From Candidatus Neomicrothrix sp. UBA7388 (GTDB taxonomy: Bacteria > Actinomycetota > Acidimicrobiia > Acidimicrobiales > Poriferisodalaceae), in contig DKNM01000107.1 in NCBI GenBank assembly GCA_002470695.1, positions 3,171-10,607 of the forward strand: 7,437 bases of DNA, written 5' to 3'. The stretch's first letter is position 1. Each line of letters starts with the position of its first letter. Below the pieces are notes generated by a model. It saw only the letters and a program-made list of their open reading frames with translations, had not been told where the DNA came from and made no database searches. Below are positions 1 through 5,892 of this stretch, piece by piece. The position numbers and the translations under genes were made by a program.

Positions 1-1176
1 GTCAAACTAAATGGTCTCGTTATGCCCGGCCTAATCAACGCGCACGCCCATTCGCCGATGACGTTATTACGCGGCGCTGGCGACGGCTTGCCGCTCATGG
101 AGTGGCTAACGCAAGTTATGTGGCCTCGTGAAGGTCAGATGAATCCTGAAGACGCGCTCTGGGGAATGCGCCTAGGTGCTGCCGAAATGCTTCTCGCAGG
201 AGTTACCGCCTCTTGTGAGATGTATCTGTTCGAAGAGTCACTAGTCCAAGCATCACTTGAAGCTGGTATTCGGTTAGCAATTACGCCCGGCATAATTTCT
301 GCGCTACACGGTGAGACATACAACGCGAGTAAGTCGCGCCTTTCGGCTATTGCCGACTTTCATTCCCAATACCACAACCCCGAGTCTCTTATTACAGTTG
401 GTTTCGGGCCTCACTCCGCTTACGACTTATCGCTTGACCTGTGCTCCGAAGTAGCCGCCGCTGCGCGTGATCTTGACACGCTCTTACATATTCACGTCTG
501 TGAAACTCGTCACGAAGGAGCAAACTTAGAAGCTGCACACGATGGAAGGTCCACAGTTGAACTACTAGCTAGCCATGGAATTCTTGACGGCAAAGTGTTG
601 GCTGCCCACAGCGTGTGGCTAAGTGACAGCGATATGGAGACCTTTGCTCAACATAATGTTGGTGTAGCACATTGCCCAGTGAGCAACATGAAACTTGGCT
701 CCGGCATTGCTTCGGTAGTCGAAATGCGTAGGAAGGGAATCGATGTCGGGCTTGCGACCGACGGACCAGCGTCCAATGACAATTTGGATCTCTGGGAAGA
801 AATTAAGTTGGCTTCGCTGTTAGCGCGGGTAAGTGCGTTGGACGCATCTTCAATGAGTCCCAAAGATGCTCTGGTTATGGCAACTAACGGTGGTGCAAAT
901 GCGCTCGGAAATACCGACATTGGAGTTCTTAAGCCAGGTGCACACGCGGACTTTATTCACATCGACTTAGACGACCCGACTTTCGTTCCTGTCACTAATG
1001 ATGATGAATTAATTGCTCATCTTGCATGGGCAGGGAGCGGACGTCACGTACGCGACGTCTGGGTAGGAGGAAGACAGGTTGTAGCAGATCGACAATTGAC
1101 TACGGTCGATGTCGCTGAAACCCAGTTCGAAGCGCAACAGCGCGGAAAACGACTCGCGGAGCAGTCAGGCACTTAG
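1..1176 (+). CDS. mtaD: 5-methylthioadenosine/S-adenosylhomocysteine deaminase, 5'-truncated
   Basis: This cytosolic metal-dependent amidohydrolase probably deaminates 5'-methylthioadenosine (and perhaps S-adenosylhomocysteine or adenosine) to the inosine form. The frame is open from base 1 and reads VKLNGLV before the Met at 22, so that Met is internal; about 40-50 N-terminal residues are missing, judged from where the HxH motif usually lies. Counting from the Met at 22, the metal ligands are visible as H8 and H10 (NAHAH), H158 (HIHVCET) and D247 (ATDGPASND), with catalytic candidates E161 and H196. The segments LMEWLTQVMWP and VAHCPVSNMKLGSGIA are typical of the MtaD/SAH-deaminase branch rather than of guanine or cytosine deaminases. 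The C-terminal composite domain is present up to the TAG stop. The phosphorylase gene follows after 66 bases, which supports an MTA-salvage role. The exact substrate is inferred; other aminohydrolases such as atrazine-type enzymes share this fold. Confidence 0.88.
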   Translation, partial: VKLNGLVMPGLINAHAHSPMTLLRGAGDGLPLMEWLTQVMWPREGQMNPEDALWGMRLGAAEMLLAGVTASCEMYLFEESLVQASLEAGIRLAITPGIISALHGETYNASKSRLSAIADFHSQYHNPESLITVGFGPHSAYDLSLDLCSEVAAAARDLDTLLHIHVCETRHEGANLEAAHDGRSTVELLASHGILDGKVLAAHSVWLSDSDMETFAQHNVGVAHCPVSNMKLGSGIASVVEMRRKGIDVGLATDGPASNDNLDLWEEIKLASLLARVSALDASSMSPKDALVMATNGGANALGNTDIGVLKPGAHADFIHIDLDDPTFVPVTNDDELIAHLAWAGSGRHVRDVWVGGRQVVADRQLTTVDVAETQFEAQQRGKRLAEQSGT

Positions 1177-1242
1177 CTAACGAATGAGTGATATCCGCTA
1201 AGTTGACGCGCCCTCCCGAGAGATGCGTGCGACGATTGGTGC

Positions 1243-1983
1243 ATGATTGGCATCATTGCAGGTAGCGGATATTACGAACTCCCAGGGCTTCTTCAACGAA
1301 AAGATGAGATCTACGAAAATGAATACGGTACTGCGACCGTTTCAACTGGGACGTGGAATAACACTCCGCTTGCTTTCGTAGCTCGGCACGGTGGTGACCA
1401 CTCCATCGCTCCCGACGCAATTAATTACCGCTGCAATATAAGAGCTCTAGCTGACCTAAAGGTCGAGTCTATTTTTGCCGTCAACGTCGTGGGATCAATC
1501 CTTCGTGACAAAGGTCCAGGTTCAGTTTTAATTGTTGACGACCTTCTCGAATTCACCCATGGGCGAGCCAGTACTTTCTACGATAAATCGGGCGAGGTTA
1601 CTCATACCGATATGACCGACATCTATGACCCGGAGCTTCGATCCGTTCTGCTTCGCTCAGCTGAATTAGAAGGACAGGACGTCGCACCCTCAGCCACCTA
1701 CGTATGCACCAACGGACCCAGATTTGAAACCCCGGCTGAAATCAGAATGTATGAAAAAATGGGTGCGCACGTAGTCGGTATGACCGGATATCCCGAAGTA
1801 GCGCTAGCCCGCGAAGCCGGAATTAAATATGCATCGGTAGCAGTCGTTTCTAACTTTGCAGCTGGGATAACAACTGATCCCGTGGCAGAGGAAGAAATAT
1901 GGCGCATTCTCGAATCGACTAAAGAACCGATCTTTCGACTTTTGAAAAGAGCAGTTCAGCTCACCAGCACTGATGAATGTTAA
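1243..1983 (+). CDS. mtnP: MTAP-family nucleoside phosphorylase, probable S-methyl-5'-thioinosine phosphorylase
   Basis: This 246-residue enzyme belongs to the trimeric PNP/MTAP family. It should cleave a 5'-deoxy-5'-methylthio nucleoside with phosphate to free base plus methylthioribose-1-phosphate. Visible motifs are the N-terminal IIAGSGYYELPG (phosphate-binding Ser8), ARHGGDHS (Arg48-His49), FAVNVVGS (78-85), NGPRFETPAEIRMY (157-170) and GMTGYPEVALAREAG (179-193). At the base-recognition site the sequence reads VVSNFAAG: Asn204 and Ala206 stand where human MTAP has two Asp residues that bind adenine, and Asn matches the 6-oxopurine-binding Asn of PNP. With a deaminase gene just upstream, methylthioinosine is the likeliest substrate; this is inference. 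The ATG start gives the usual family N-terminus, although no strong Shine-Dalgarno sequence precedes it. The 3' end overlaps the next gene by 11 bases. Confidence 0.88.
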   Translation: MIGIIAGSGYYELPGLLQRKDEIYENEYGTATVSTGTWNNTPLAFVARHGGDHSIAPDAINYRCNIRALADLKVESIFAVNVVGSILRDKGPGSVLIVDDLLEFTHGRASTFYDKSGEVTHTDMTDIYDPELRSVLLRSAELEGQDVAPSATYVCTNGPRFETPAEIRMYEKMGAHVVGMTGYPEVALAREAGIKYASVAVVSNFAAGITTDPVAEEEIWRILESTKEPIFRLLKRAVQLTSTDEC

Positions 1984-2866
1984 GAAAAACCCGATTCTTG
2001 CCGCAGATCTACTCACCCACGAAACTGGGCAGTTCAAGTGGCGAATGGGCGTAAGGCCGCTGAATTTAAACAATTGGCTGATCGTCGATGATGAAAGAGG
2101 TGCAGACCTTCACGAAATCAGAAACCTAATTGATAGCCGCAGAAACCAGGTCGTCTACAGCGAGCCAGATGCGGCGAGCGCTTGCCAGGAACTTTTCGAA
2201 GAAATTCATTTTCATCTAAAAGAAAGAACAGGATTCGTAAATTTGGAAGTGGAAGGTCGCTCAGATCGGCCGGCAATCGAATCCGCTCGACGAATCGTCC
2301 AAGAAGACCTCTGCGTTCTCCAAAAGCGTCCCGCTGGCTGGACGATGACTGCATGCGCGGTCGCCATTCCAACTCAGTGGCATGTCCCATCGAAGTTCGG
2401 CGAGACTTTGGATGATATTCATGGGCCAGTCCCGAGGTATGGGGTTGACCTGTCGCGACCCATGGGCATCTTTTTCGATCGGCTGCGTCCCGAGAAATCA
2501 GTCTGGCGGTCCAATTTCACGCTAACGGATGACCCCAACCTCCGACTCATTCCCAACCGCCGAAATCATCCTCTGCTTCATAATGTAACCAAGGACAACG
2601 TCGCGGATCAGGTACTGCTGAGAGTTGAGTATCAGACGCTTAGACGACTGCCAAAAAGCGACGCAATCGTCTTTACGATACGGATCCTTCGACAAAAGAT
2701 CAGATCAGTGGCCGCGAACCCTCCTGCCCTCGCAAGCCTTCTACGAACCGCATTCAATTTCCCCTCAGACGTCGCGAGCTATAAAGACAGCACTCGTCGT
2801 TACGCCGAATTGGTTAGTGAATGGGCGTTATCGAACGGACTAATTGAAGACTCCGATATTCACTAA
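1973..2866 (+). CDS. Heme-dependent oxidative N-demethylase alpha-like protein (DUF3445 family)
   Basis: This 297-residue soluble protein resembles the HODM alpha-subunit-like family (DUF3445), which includes the heme subunit of dimethylamine monooxygenase. Family landmarks appear in order: FKWRMGVRPLNLNNWL (21-36); a GWTMTACAVAIPTQW block followed by KFGETLDDIHGPVP (122-154); VWRSNFTLTDDPNLRL (178-192); and LLRVEYQTLRRLP with DAIVFTIR (215-237). The ATG at 1973 is chosen because it keeps the FKWRMG block; the next in-frame ATG (2045) would start inside it. The start lies 11 bases inside the phosphorylase gene, so translational coupling is likely. No beta, gamma or delta partner of a dimethylamine monooxygenase is present. 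The substrate is therefore unknown: the family assignment is secure, whereas N-demethylation is carried over from characterised relatives. No signal peptide or membrane segment is seen. Confidence 0.85.
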   Translation: MNVKKNPILAADLLTHETGQFKWRMGVRPLNLNNWLIVDDERGADLHEIRNLIDSRRNQVVYSEPDAASACQELFEEIHFHLKERTGFVNLEVEGRSDRPAIESARRIVQEDLCVLQKRPAGWTMTACAVAIPTQWHVPSKFGETLDDIHGPVPRYGVDLSRPMGIFFDRLRPEKSVWRSNFTLTDDPNLRLIPNRRNHPLLHNVTKDNVADQVLLRVEYQTLRRLPKSDAIVFTIRILRQKIRSVAANPPALASLLRTAFNFPSDVASYKDSTRRYAELVSEWALSNGLIEDSDIH

Positions 2867-2867
2867 C

Positions 2868-2887
2868 ACTAACGAACGTTCGTTTGT
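2868..2887. promoter_or_regulatory. Palindromic operator, probable PaaR-type TetR binding site
   Basis: AACGAACGTTCGTT at 2871-2884 is a perfect 14-base palindrome. It extends with one mismatched pair to 2868-2887. The inner part, 2869-2882, fits CNAACGNNCGTTNG, the motif I recall for the phenylacetate regulator PaaR of Thermus thermophilus. The site starts 2 bases after the demethylase stop codon and ends where the -10 box of paaA begins, which is a classic repressor position in the promoter spacer. The TetR-type gene inside the downstream operon is the obvious candidate binder. The palindrome and its position are seen directly; the binding protein is inferred. Confidence 0.8.
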
Positions 2888-2892
2888 ATAAT
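2887..2892 (+). promoter_or_regulatory. -10 box of the paa operon promoter, probably leaderless
   Basis: The hexamer TATAAT is a perfect -10 consensus. It lies directly after the operator and six bases before the GTG at 2899, so transcription should start at or within a base of that codon. No good -35 match is seen at the expected distance (17-base spacing would give TAACAC at 2864-2869), so full activity may need another sigma factor or an extended contact, or the -35 may simply be weak. Confidence 0.72.
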
Positions 2893-2898
2893 TACCGT

Positions 2899-3816
2899 GT
2901 GCGCAATTGGCCAAATATCGAGACATTTGAAGAGTTTCTCAACGGAGGCGGTCTCGTTGAACCCAACGATCAGATGCCAGAACCTTATAGATTAGCTGTT
3001 TTTCGATTTATTGAACTTCACGCAAACAGCGAATACATGGGCGGTCTTACAGAACGAGATTGGATACCTAAAGCCCCAGGGCTCCACAGAAAGTTAACTG
3101 CCCTAGCGAAAACTCAAGATGAGATTGGGCACGCGCATCTGCTGTATATGGTTGCTGCGGATTTGGGTATCAAAACTCGAGAAGAGATGATGAGCGACCT
3201 CTTGGAGGGCAGAACTCACTTCCACAACGTCTTCCACTACCGGGTACACACTTGGACCGATCAAATAGCGGTTGCTTACCTTGTCGATGCCGCAGCCCTT
3301 GCAAGCCAACAGGCTGTTTTCAAAAACTGTTCCTATGGTCCGTATAAGCGAATTCTTAGACGGGTTATCGCGGAAGAAGGTTTCCACATGCGCAATGGCG
3401 AGGAAATGATGTTGTTGATGGCTCAGGGTACTGACGCTCAGCATGAGATGATGCAGGAGTCGATCAACAGATGGTGGCTACCCGCTGTTCAACTTTTTGG
3501 CCCTGACTCGCGGCCGGATGATGAGTTGCTTCGGTGGCATATCAAATCTGAAAGAAACGAAGTTCTTAGGGATCGTTTTGTGCAGAAGTTCGTTCCTCAG
3601 CTTCTAGCTGGAGGGTTTGAAATCCCTGATCCCGCGTTAGCTAAGGATTCGGTGACTGGAAAATGGCAGATTGGCGAAATTGACTGGGAGCCTCTCAAGC
3701 AAACAATGCGTAATGGAGGACCGGACAGCGAGCGGAGAATCGGCGACGCGCGAAATGCATGGTCAAGCGCCGCATGGGTGCGAGCTGCTTTAACCGCTTC
3801 TGGACAGACATCTTGA
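2899..3816 (+). CDS. paaA: Phenylacetyl-CoA 1,2-epoxidase catalytic subunit PaaA
   Basis: PaaA is the catalytic di-iron subunit of the multicomponent ring-1,2-phenylacetyl-CoA epoxidase, acting in the cytosol in a complex with PaaC and with PaaB. The product is 305 residues from the GTG at 2899, normal for the family. All six expected metal ligands can be placed (numbering from this GTG): E45 (NSEYMGG), E75 and H78 (QDEIGHA), D130 (YLVDAAAL), E160 and H163 (AEEGFHMR). CSYGPYKRI following D130 is also characteristic. A longer reading from TTG at 2884 would place the start inside the operator and upstream of the -10 box, and it lacks a ribosome site; the GTG fits a leaderless transcript, so it is preferred. 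The stop codon TGA shares its A with the ATG of the next gene. Close homologues could act on other aryl- or cyclic acyl-CoA esters. Confidence 0.93.
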   Translation: MRNWPNIETFEEFLNGGGLVEPNDQMPEPYRLAVFRFIELHANSEYMGGLTERDWIPKAPGLHRKLTALAKTQDEIGHAHLLYMVAADLGIKTREEMMSDLLEGRTHFHNVFHYRVHTWTDQIAVAYLVDAAALASQQAVFKNCSYGPYKRILRRVIAEEGFHMRNGEEMMLLMAQGTDAQHEMMQESINRWWLPAVQLFGPDSRPDDELLRWHIKSERNEVLRDRFVQKFVPQLLAGGFEIPDPALAKDSVTGKWQIGEIDWEPLKQTMRNGGPDSERRIGDARNAWSSAAWVRAALTASGQTS

Positions 3817-4298
3817 TGAAAGTAACTCAAGTTGACCTTAACGCTGTTCGATCAGCGGTTTGCGCGGTCACTGATCCTGAGTACCCGGACCTGACCATCC
3901 AGCAGTTAGGGATCCTGGAAAACGTAGTTGCTGACTCGGAAGGTATTCGAGTCGATTTGGTGCCGACTATCTCAGGGTGTCCGGCTTTGCAAACGATTGA
4001 GCAAGATGTTCGTAGCGCTGCTGAAGCTTGCGGCTATGAAATAAAGGTTAGGTTCTGCTCTTCGCCAGTTTGGACGCCGGATCGAATTAGTGACGATGCT
4101 CGAATCTTTTTAGCGAAGGAGTATTCGGTTGCTATTCGCCCTAAGTCCGGAAGCGTCGAATGTCCAATATGTGGAAAGTCCTCGCTGCAACACCGAAGCG
4201 ATGTGGGCCCTACAGCATGTAGATCTGTTGAGTGGTGTCCCGACTGTAGAAATCCAATCGAAGTGGTCCGGTCGCGTAGGCAACCTAGCGATGGTTAG
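3816..4298 (+). CDS. paaD: Phenylacetate pathway iron-sulfur/maturation protein PaaD
   Basis: PaaD is thought to help assemble or insert the iron-sulfur cofactor used by the phenylacetyl-CoA epoxidase system. The 160-residue product has an N-terminal MIP18/DUF59 domain (AVTDPEYPDLTIQQLGI at about 17-33, then TISGCPALQ at 51-59). Its C-terminal metal-binding module has CPICG (C116, C119), GPTAC (C135) and CPDC (C141, C144), which is the typical PaaD pattern. The start is the ATG at 3816, overlapping the paaA stop as TGATG. A longer in-frame reading from 3759 would run 57 bases into paaA and lacks family similarity. The preceding ribosome site is weak, so re-initiation after paaA is likely. In the well-known gene order paaD follows paaC, so its place directly after paaA is unusual. 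Its end overlaps the regulator start by 8 bases. Confidence 0.92.
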   Translation: MKVTQVDLNAVRSAVCAVTDPEYPDLTIQQLGILENVVADSEGIRVDLVPTISGCPALQTIEQDVRSAAEACGYEIKVRFCSSPVWTPDRISDDARIFLAKEYSVAIRPKSGSVECPICGKSSLQHRSDVGPTACRSVEWCPDCRNPIEVVRSRRQPSDG

Positions 4299-4884
4299 AA
4301 AGAGTAGGACCGATGTAGTTGCAGCGGCGCGCACCCTCTTCGCCAAGCAAGGGTTTCATGGAACATCCATGCGTGACCTTGGGAGGGAAGTAGGTCTTAA
4401 GGGTTCTTCGCTCTATAACCATGTGGGTTCTAAAGATGAATTACTTGTCGACGTGGTCCGAGAGGCTGCCCTGAGCTTCCAAGCGTTGGCAGACGAAGTC
4501 GTTGCTATGTCGGCGCCTGCTCCTCAAAGACTTTCTCGGCTCGTTCATGGCCACCTAGAAATTTTGATTCGAGACCGTGATCAAGCGAAGACCTTTCTCA
4601 ACGAAATTAGATTTTTGCCAGAGCCGGAGCGAGATGAAGCTGTGACGATCTTTGATCGTTACCAAGAGGTTTTTCGCGAGGTGCTAGAAAGTGGCTGCGA
4701 GCGTCGTGAATTTCGTCCAGATTTAGATGTATCGCTTGCCGCGAATCTCGTTCTGTCGTTACTTAATGGTACCCATCGTTGGTACAGCCCCGAGCGTGGC
4801 CTCAGTATTGGGTCGCTAGGTGACGAAATATACCAACTCCTGTATTCGGGGCTGTCCTTAAGCCCTGGAGGTGATGGACTATGA
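4291..4884 (+). CDS. paaR: TetR-family transcriptional regulator, PaaR-like
   Basis: This is a 197-residue TetR-type repressor. The helix-turn-helix spans about residues 7-53: ARTLFAKQGFHGTSMRDL, then GREVGLKGSSLYNHVGSKDELL. The C-terminal ligand domain carries FLNEIRFLPEPERDE (102-116), FRPDLDVSLAANLVLSLLNG (141-160) and THRWYSPERGLS (161-172), features I associate with acyl-CoA-responsive TetR proteins such as PaaR and FadR-like regulators. The ATG at 4291 is chosen because it begins right before the DNA-binding domain; the TTG at 4129 would add 54 residues that only mirror paaD in another frame. The gene lies within the operon, overlapping paaD by 8 bases and paaB by 4 (ATGA). It should therefore autoregulate through the operator before paaA. 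Phenylacetyl-CoA as inducer is inferred from characterised PaaR proteins. Confidence 0.88.
   Translation: MVRKSRTDVVAAARTLFAKQGFHGTSMRDLGREVGLKGSSLYNHVGSKDELLVDVVREAALSFQALADEVVAMSAPAPQRLSRLVHGHLEILIRDRDQAKTFLNEIRFLPEPERDEAVTIFDRYQEVFREVLESGCERREFRPDLDVSLAANLVLSLLNGTHRWYSPERGLSIGSLGDEIYQLLYSGLSLSPGGDGL
4867..4875 (+). promoter_or_regulatory. Strong Shine-Dalgarno sequence for paaB
   Basis: GGAGGTGAT lies five bases before the paaB ATG at 4881, inside the end of the regulator gene. It is a near-complete complement of the 16S rRNA 3' end and much stronger than anything before paaD or the regulator. Confidence 0.75.
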
Positions 4885-5171
4885 ATACTTACGAAGTTTT
4901 TTTGAAAAAAGATGGCAAAGAAAGCTTTAACCACGCTGGGTCCCTAGAGGCACCCGATGATGGCATGGCGCTGACTTACGCGCGAGAAACCTACGGTCGG
5001 CGAAACGAGGGCGACCAAATGTGGGTTGTCGCTCGTGATTCGATATTGATCGCAAACCAGGATGATCTGAAGATGGCGGACCGTAGCCACAAACACAACG
5101 ATGGAAAGCTGGTAGCTGAACTACGTAGGTCGAATCGGTCAAGCGGGGAGGATTCTGATGCAGCCTTCTGA
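4881..5171 (+). CDS. paaB: Phenylacetyl-CoA 1,2-epoxidase subunit PaaB
   Basis: PaaB is the small structural subunit of the phenylacetyl-CoA epoxidase; it contacts PaaA/PaaC and is thought to bridge subcomplexes or support electron transfer. The 96-residue product matches the family in size (about 95 residues) and in sequence: NTYEVFLKK at the N-terminus, HAGSLEAPDDGMALTYARE (18-36), then RRNEGDQMWVV (40-50). The last 30 residues are polar and charged, with no clear motif. The start overlaps the regulator stop as ATGA and has a near-perfect ribosome site. Its end overlaps paaC by 14 bases. Both junctions indicate one transcript with its neighbours. Confidence 0.93.
   Translation: MNTYEVFLKKDGKESFNHAGSLEAPDDGMALTYARETYGRRNEGDQMWVVARDSILIANQDDLKMADRSHKHNDGKLVAELRRSNRSSGEDSDAAF
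5145..5151 (+). promoter_or_regulatory. Shine-Dalgarno sequence for paaC
   Basis: GGGGAGG sits six bases before the ATG at 5158, within the last codons of paaB. It supports that ATG as the start of paaC despite the overlap of the two genes. Confidence 0.7.
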
Positions 5172-5892
5172 TGCGGCGCGTGAACTGGTTCTTGCATTTG
5201 CTGACGACGAACTTTGTGTAGGCCAGAATCACGCATGGTGGATAGCCATTGGTCCATTTTTAGAGGAGGACTTAGCCTTTACCTCGATTGCTCAGGACGA
5301 ACTTGGTCACGCCCGCTCGTTGTACGGTCTTATTACCGACGATGTGGACGACCTAGCTTACGGTCGCAAATATTCCGAATACCGTTCAGCGCATATTGCT
5401 GAGATGTTGTGCCACGACTGGTCATGGGCTCTGGTTCGTCATCTGTTGCATGACACAGCGGAACAAGTGCGTTGGCGGTCACTTCTTGGTTCTACTTGGT
5501 CGGAACTTGGCGATGTTGCACAACGGTGTCTCGCCGAGGAGCAATTCCATAAGGACCATGCGCTTTCGCTTGCAGAAAGATTACTTTCATCGGACGAAGG
5601 TAATTCTCATCTCAAGCCGGTGTTTGTTGAGCTTGCGCCGCTTGCTCGAGAATATTTTGTGGGGCCCGATGAAGAACTGCTCGCAACGGGAGTGATTTCA
5701 GTTTCTAAGGCAGAGCAGCAGCGACTTTGGTTACAAGAACTGAACGAATTTTTTGAGCCTTATAAAATTGAGCTTTCTATAGAAGATGATGCGCCTTCAG
5801 ATGGGAGATCAGGAGTTCGATCGGACGATTTCTCACTGCTGCACGACGAAATGACGGCGGTGCTCATGATCGACCCTTTAGCTAAGTGGTAG
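5158..5892 (+). CDS. paaC: Phenylacetyl-CoA 1,2-epoxidase subunit PaaC, with apparently intact di-iron ligands
   Basis: PaaC is the ferritin-like partner of PaaA; in the classical enzyme it is structural and its own metal site is degenerate. The 244-residue product has the family layout: ADDELCVGQNHAWW (15-28), PFLEEDLAFTSIAQDELGHAR (33-53) and AEEQFHKDHA (126-135). Unlike the classical version, where the first ExxH reads as LxxQ, this protein has E48-x-x-H51. It also has E128-x-x-H131, with E36/E37 and D99 at plausible remaining ligand positions, so it may bind a second di-iron centre. That is my reading of a mental alignment, not a computed one. The start has a good ribosome site inside paaB. 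The stop at 5890-5892 directly touches the stop of the opposite-strand gene. The C-terminal 40 residues (about 205-244) are acidic and less recognisable. Confidence 0.88.
   Translation: MQPSDAARELVLAFADDELCVGQNHAWWIAIGPFLEEDLAFTSIAQDELGHARSLYGLITDDVDDLAYGRKYSEYRSAHIAEMLCHDWSWALVRHLLHDTAEQVRWRSLLGSTWSELGDVAQRCLAEEQFHKDHALSLAERLLSSDEGNSHLKPVFVELAPLAREYFVGPDEELLATGVISVSKAEQQRLWLQELNEFFEPYKIELSIEDDAPSDGRSGVRSDDFSLLHDEMTAVLMIDPLAKW

Noticed and set aside
1171..1203. Inverted repeat ACTTAGC / GCTAAGT around the deaminase stop codon as a terminator
   Set aside because: The stem is only 7 pairs, mostly A-T, with a 19-base loop and no T tract, so it is too weak to call.
1203..1231. TTGACG at 1203-1208 as the -35 of a promoter for the phosphorylase gene
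   Set aside because: There is no acceptable -10 hexamer at 16-18 bases downstream.
2182..2415. 77-codon frame inside the demethylase gene
   Set aside because: It is Arg/Ser-rich low-complexity translation of another frame with no family resemblance.
2873..2882. CGAACGTTCG as an SOS (LexA) box
   Set aside because: The Gram-positive type LexA box needs four bases between CGAAC and GTTCG; here the half sites are fused, and the PaaR-type motif fits the context better.
2884..2898. TTG at 2884 as the start of paaA
   Set aside because: It overlaps the operator palindrome and lies upstream of the TATAAT box, so it would not be in the transcript; the GTG at 2899 fits better.
3759..3815. N-terminal extension of paaD from ATG 3759
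   Set aside because: It lies in paaA and does not resemble PaaD; the TGATG junction at 3814-3818 is the normal coupled start.
4129..4290. N-terminal extension of the TetR gene from TTG 4129
   Set aside because: The extra 54 residues are an out-of-frame reading of paaD; the ATG at 4291 begins at the normal distance from the helix-turn-helix.
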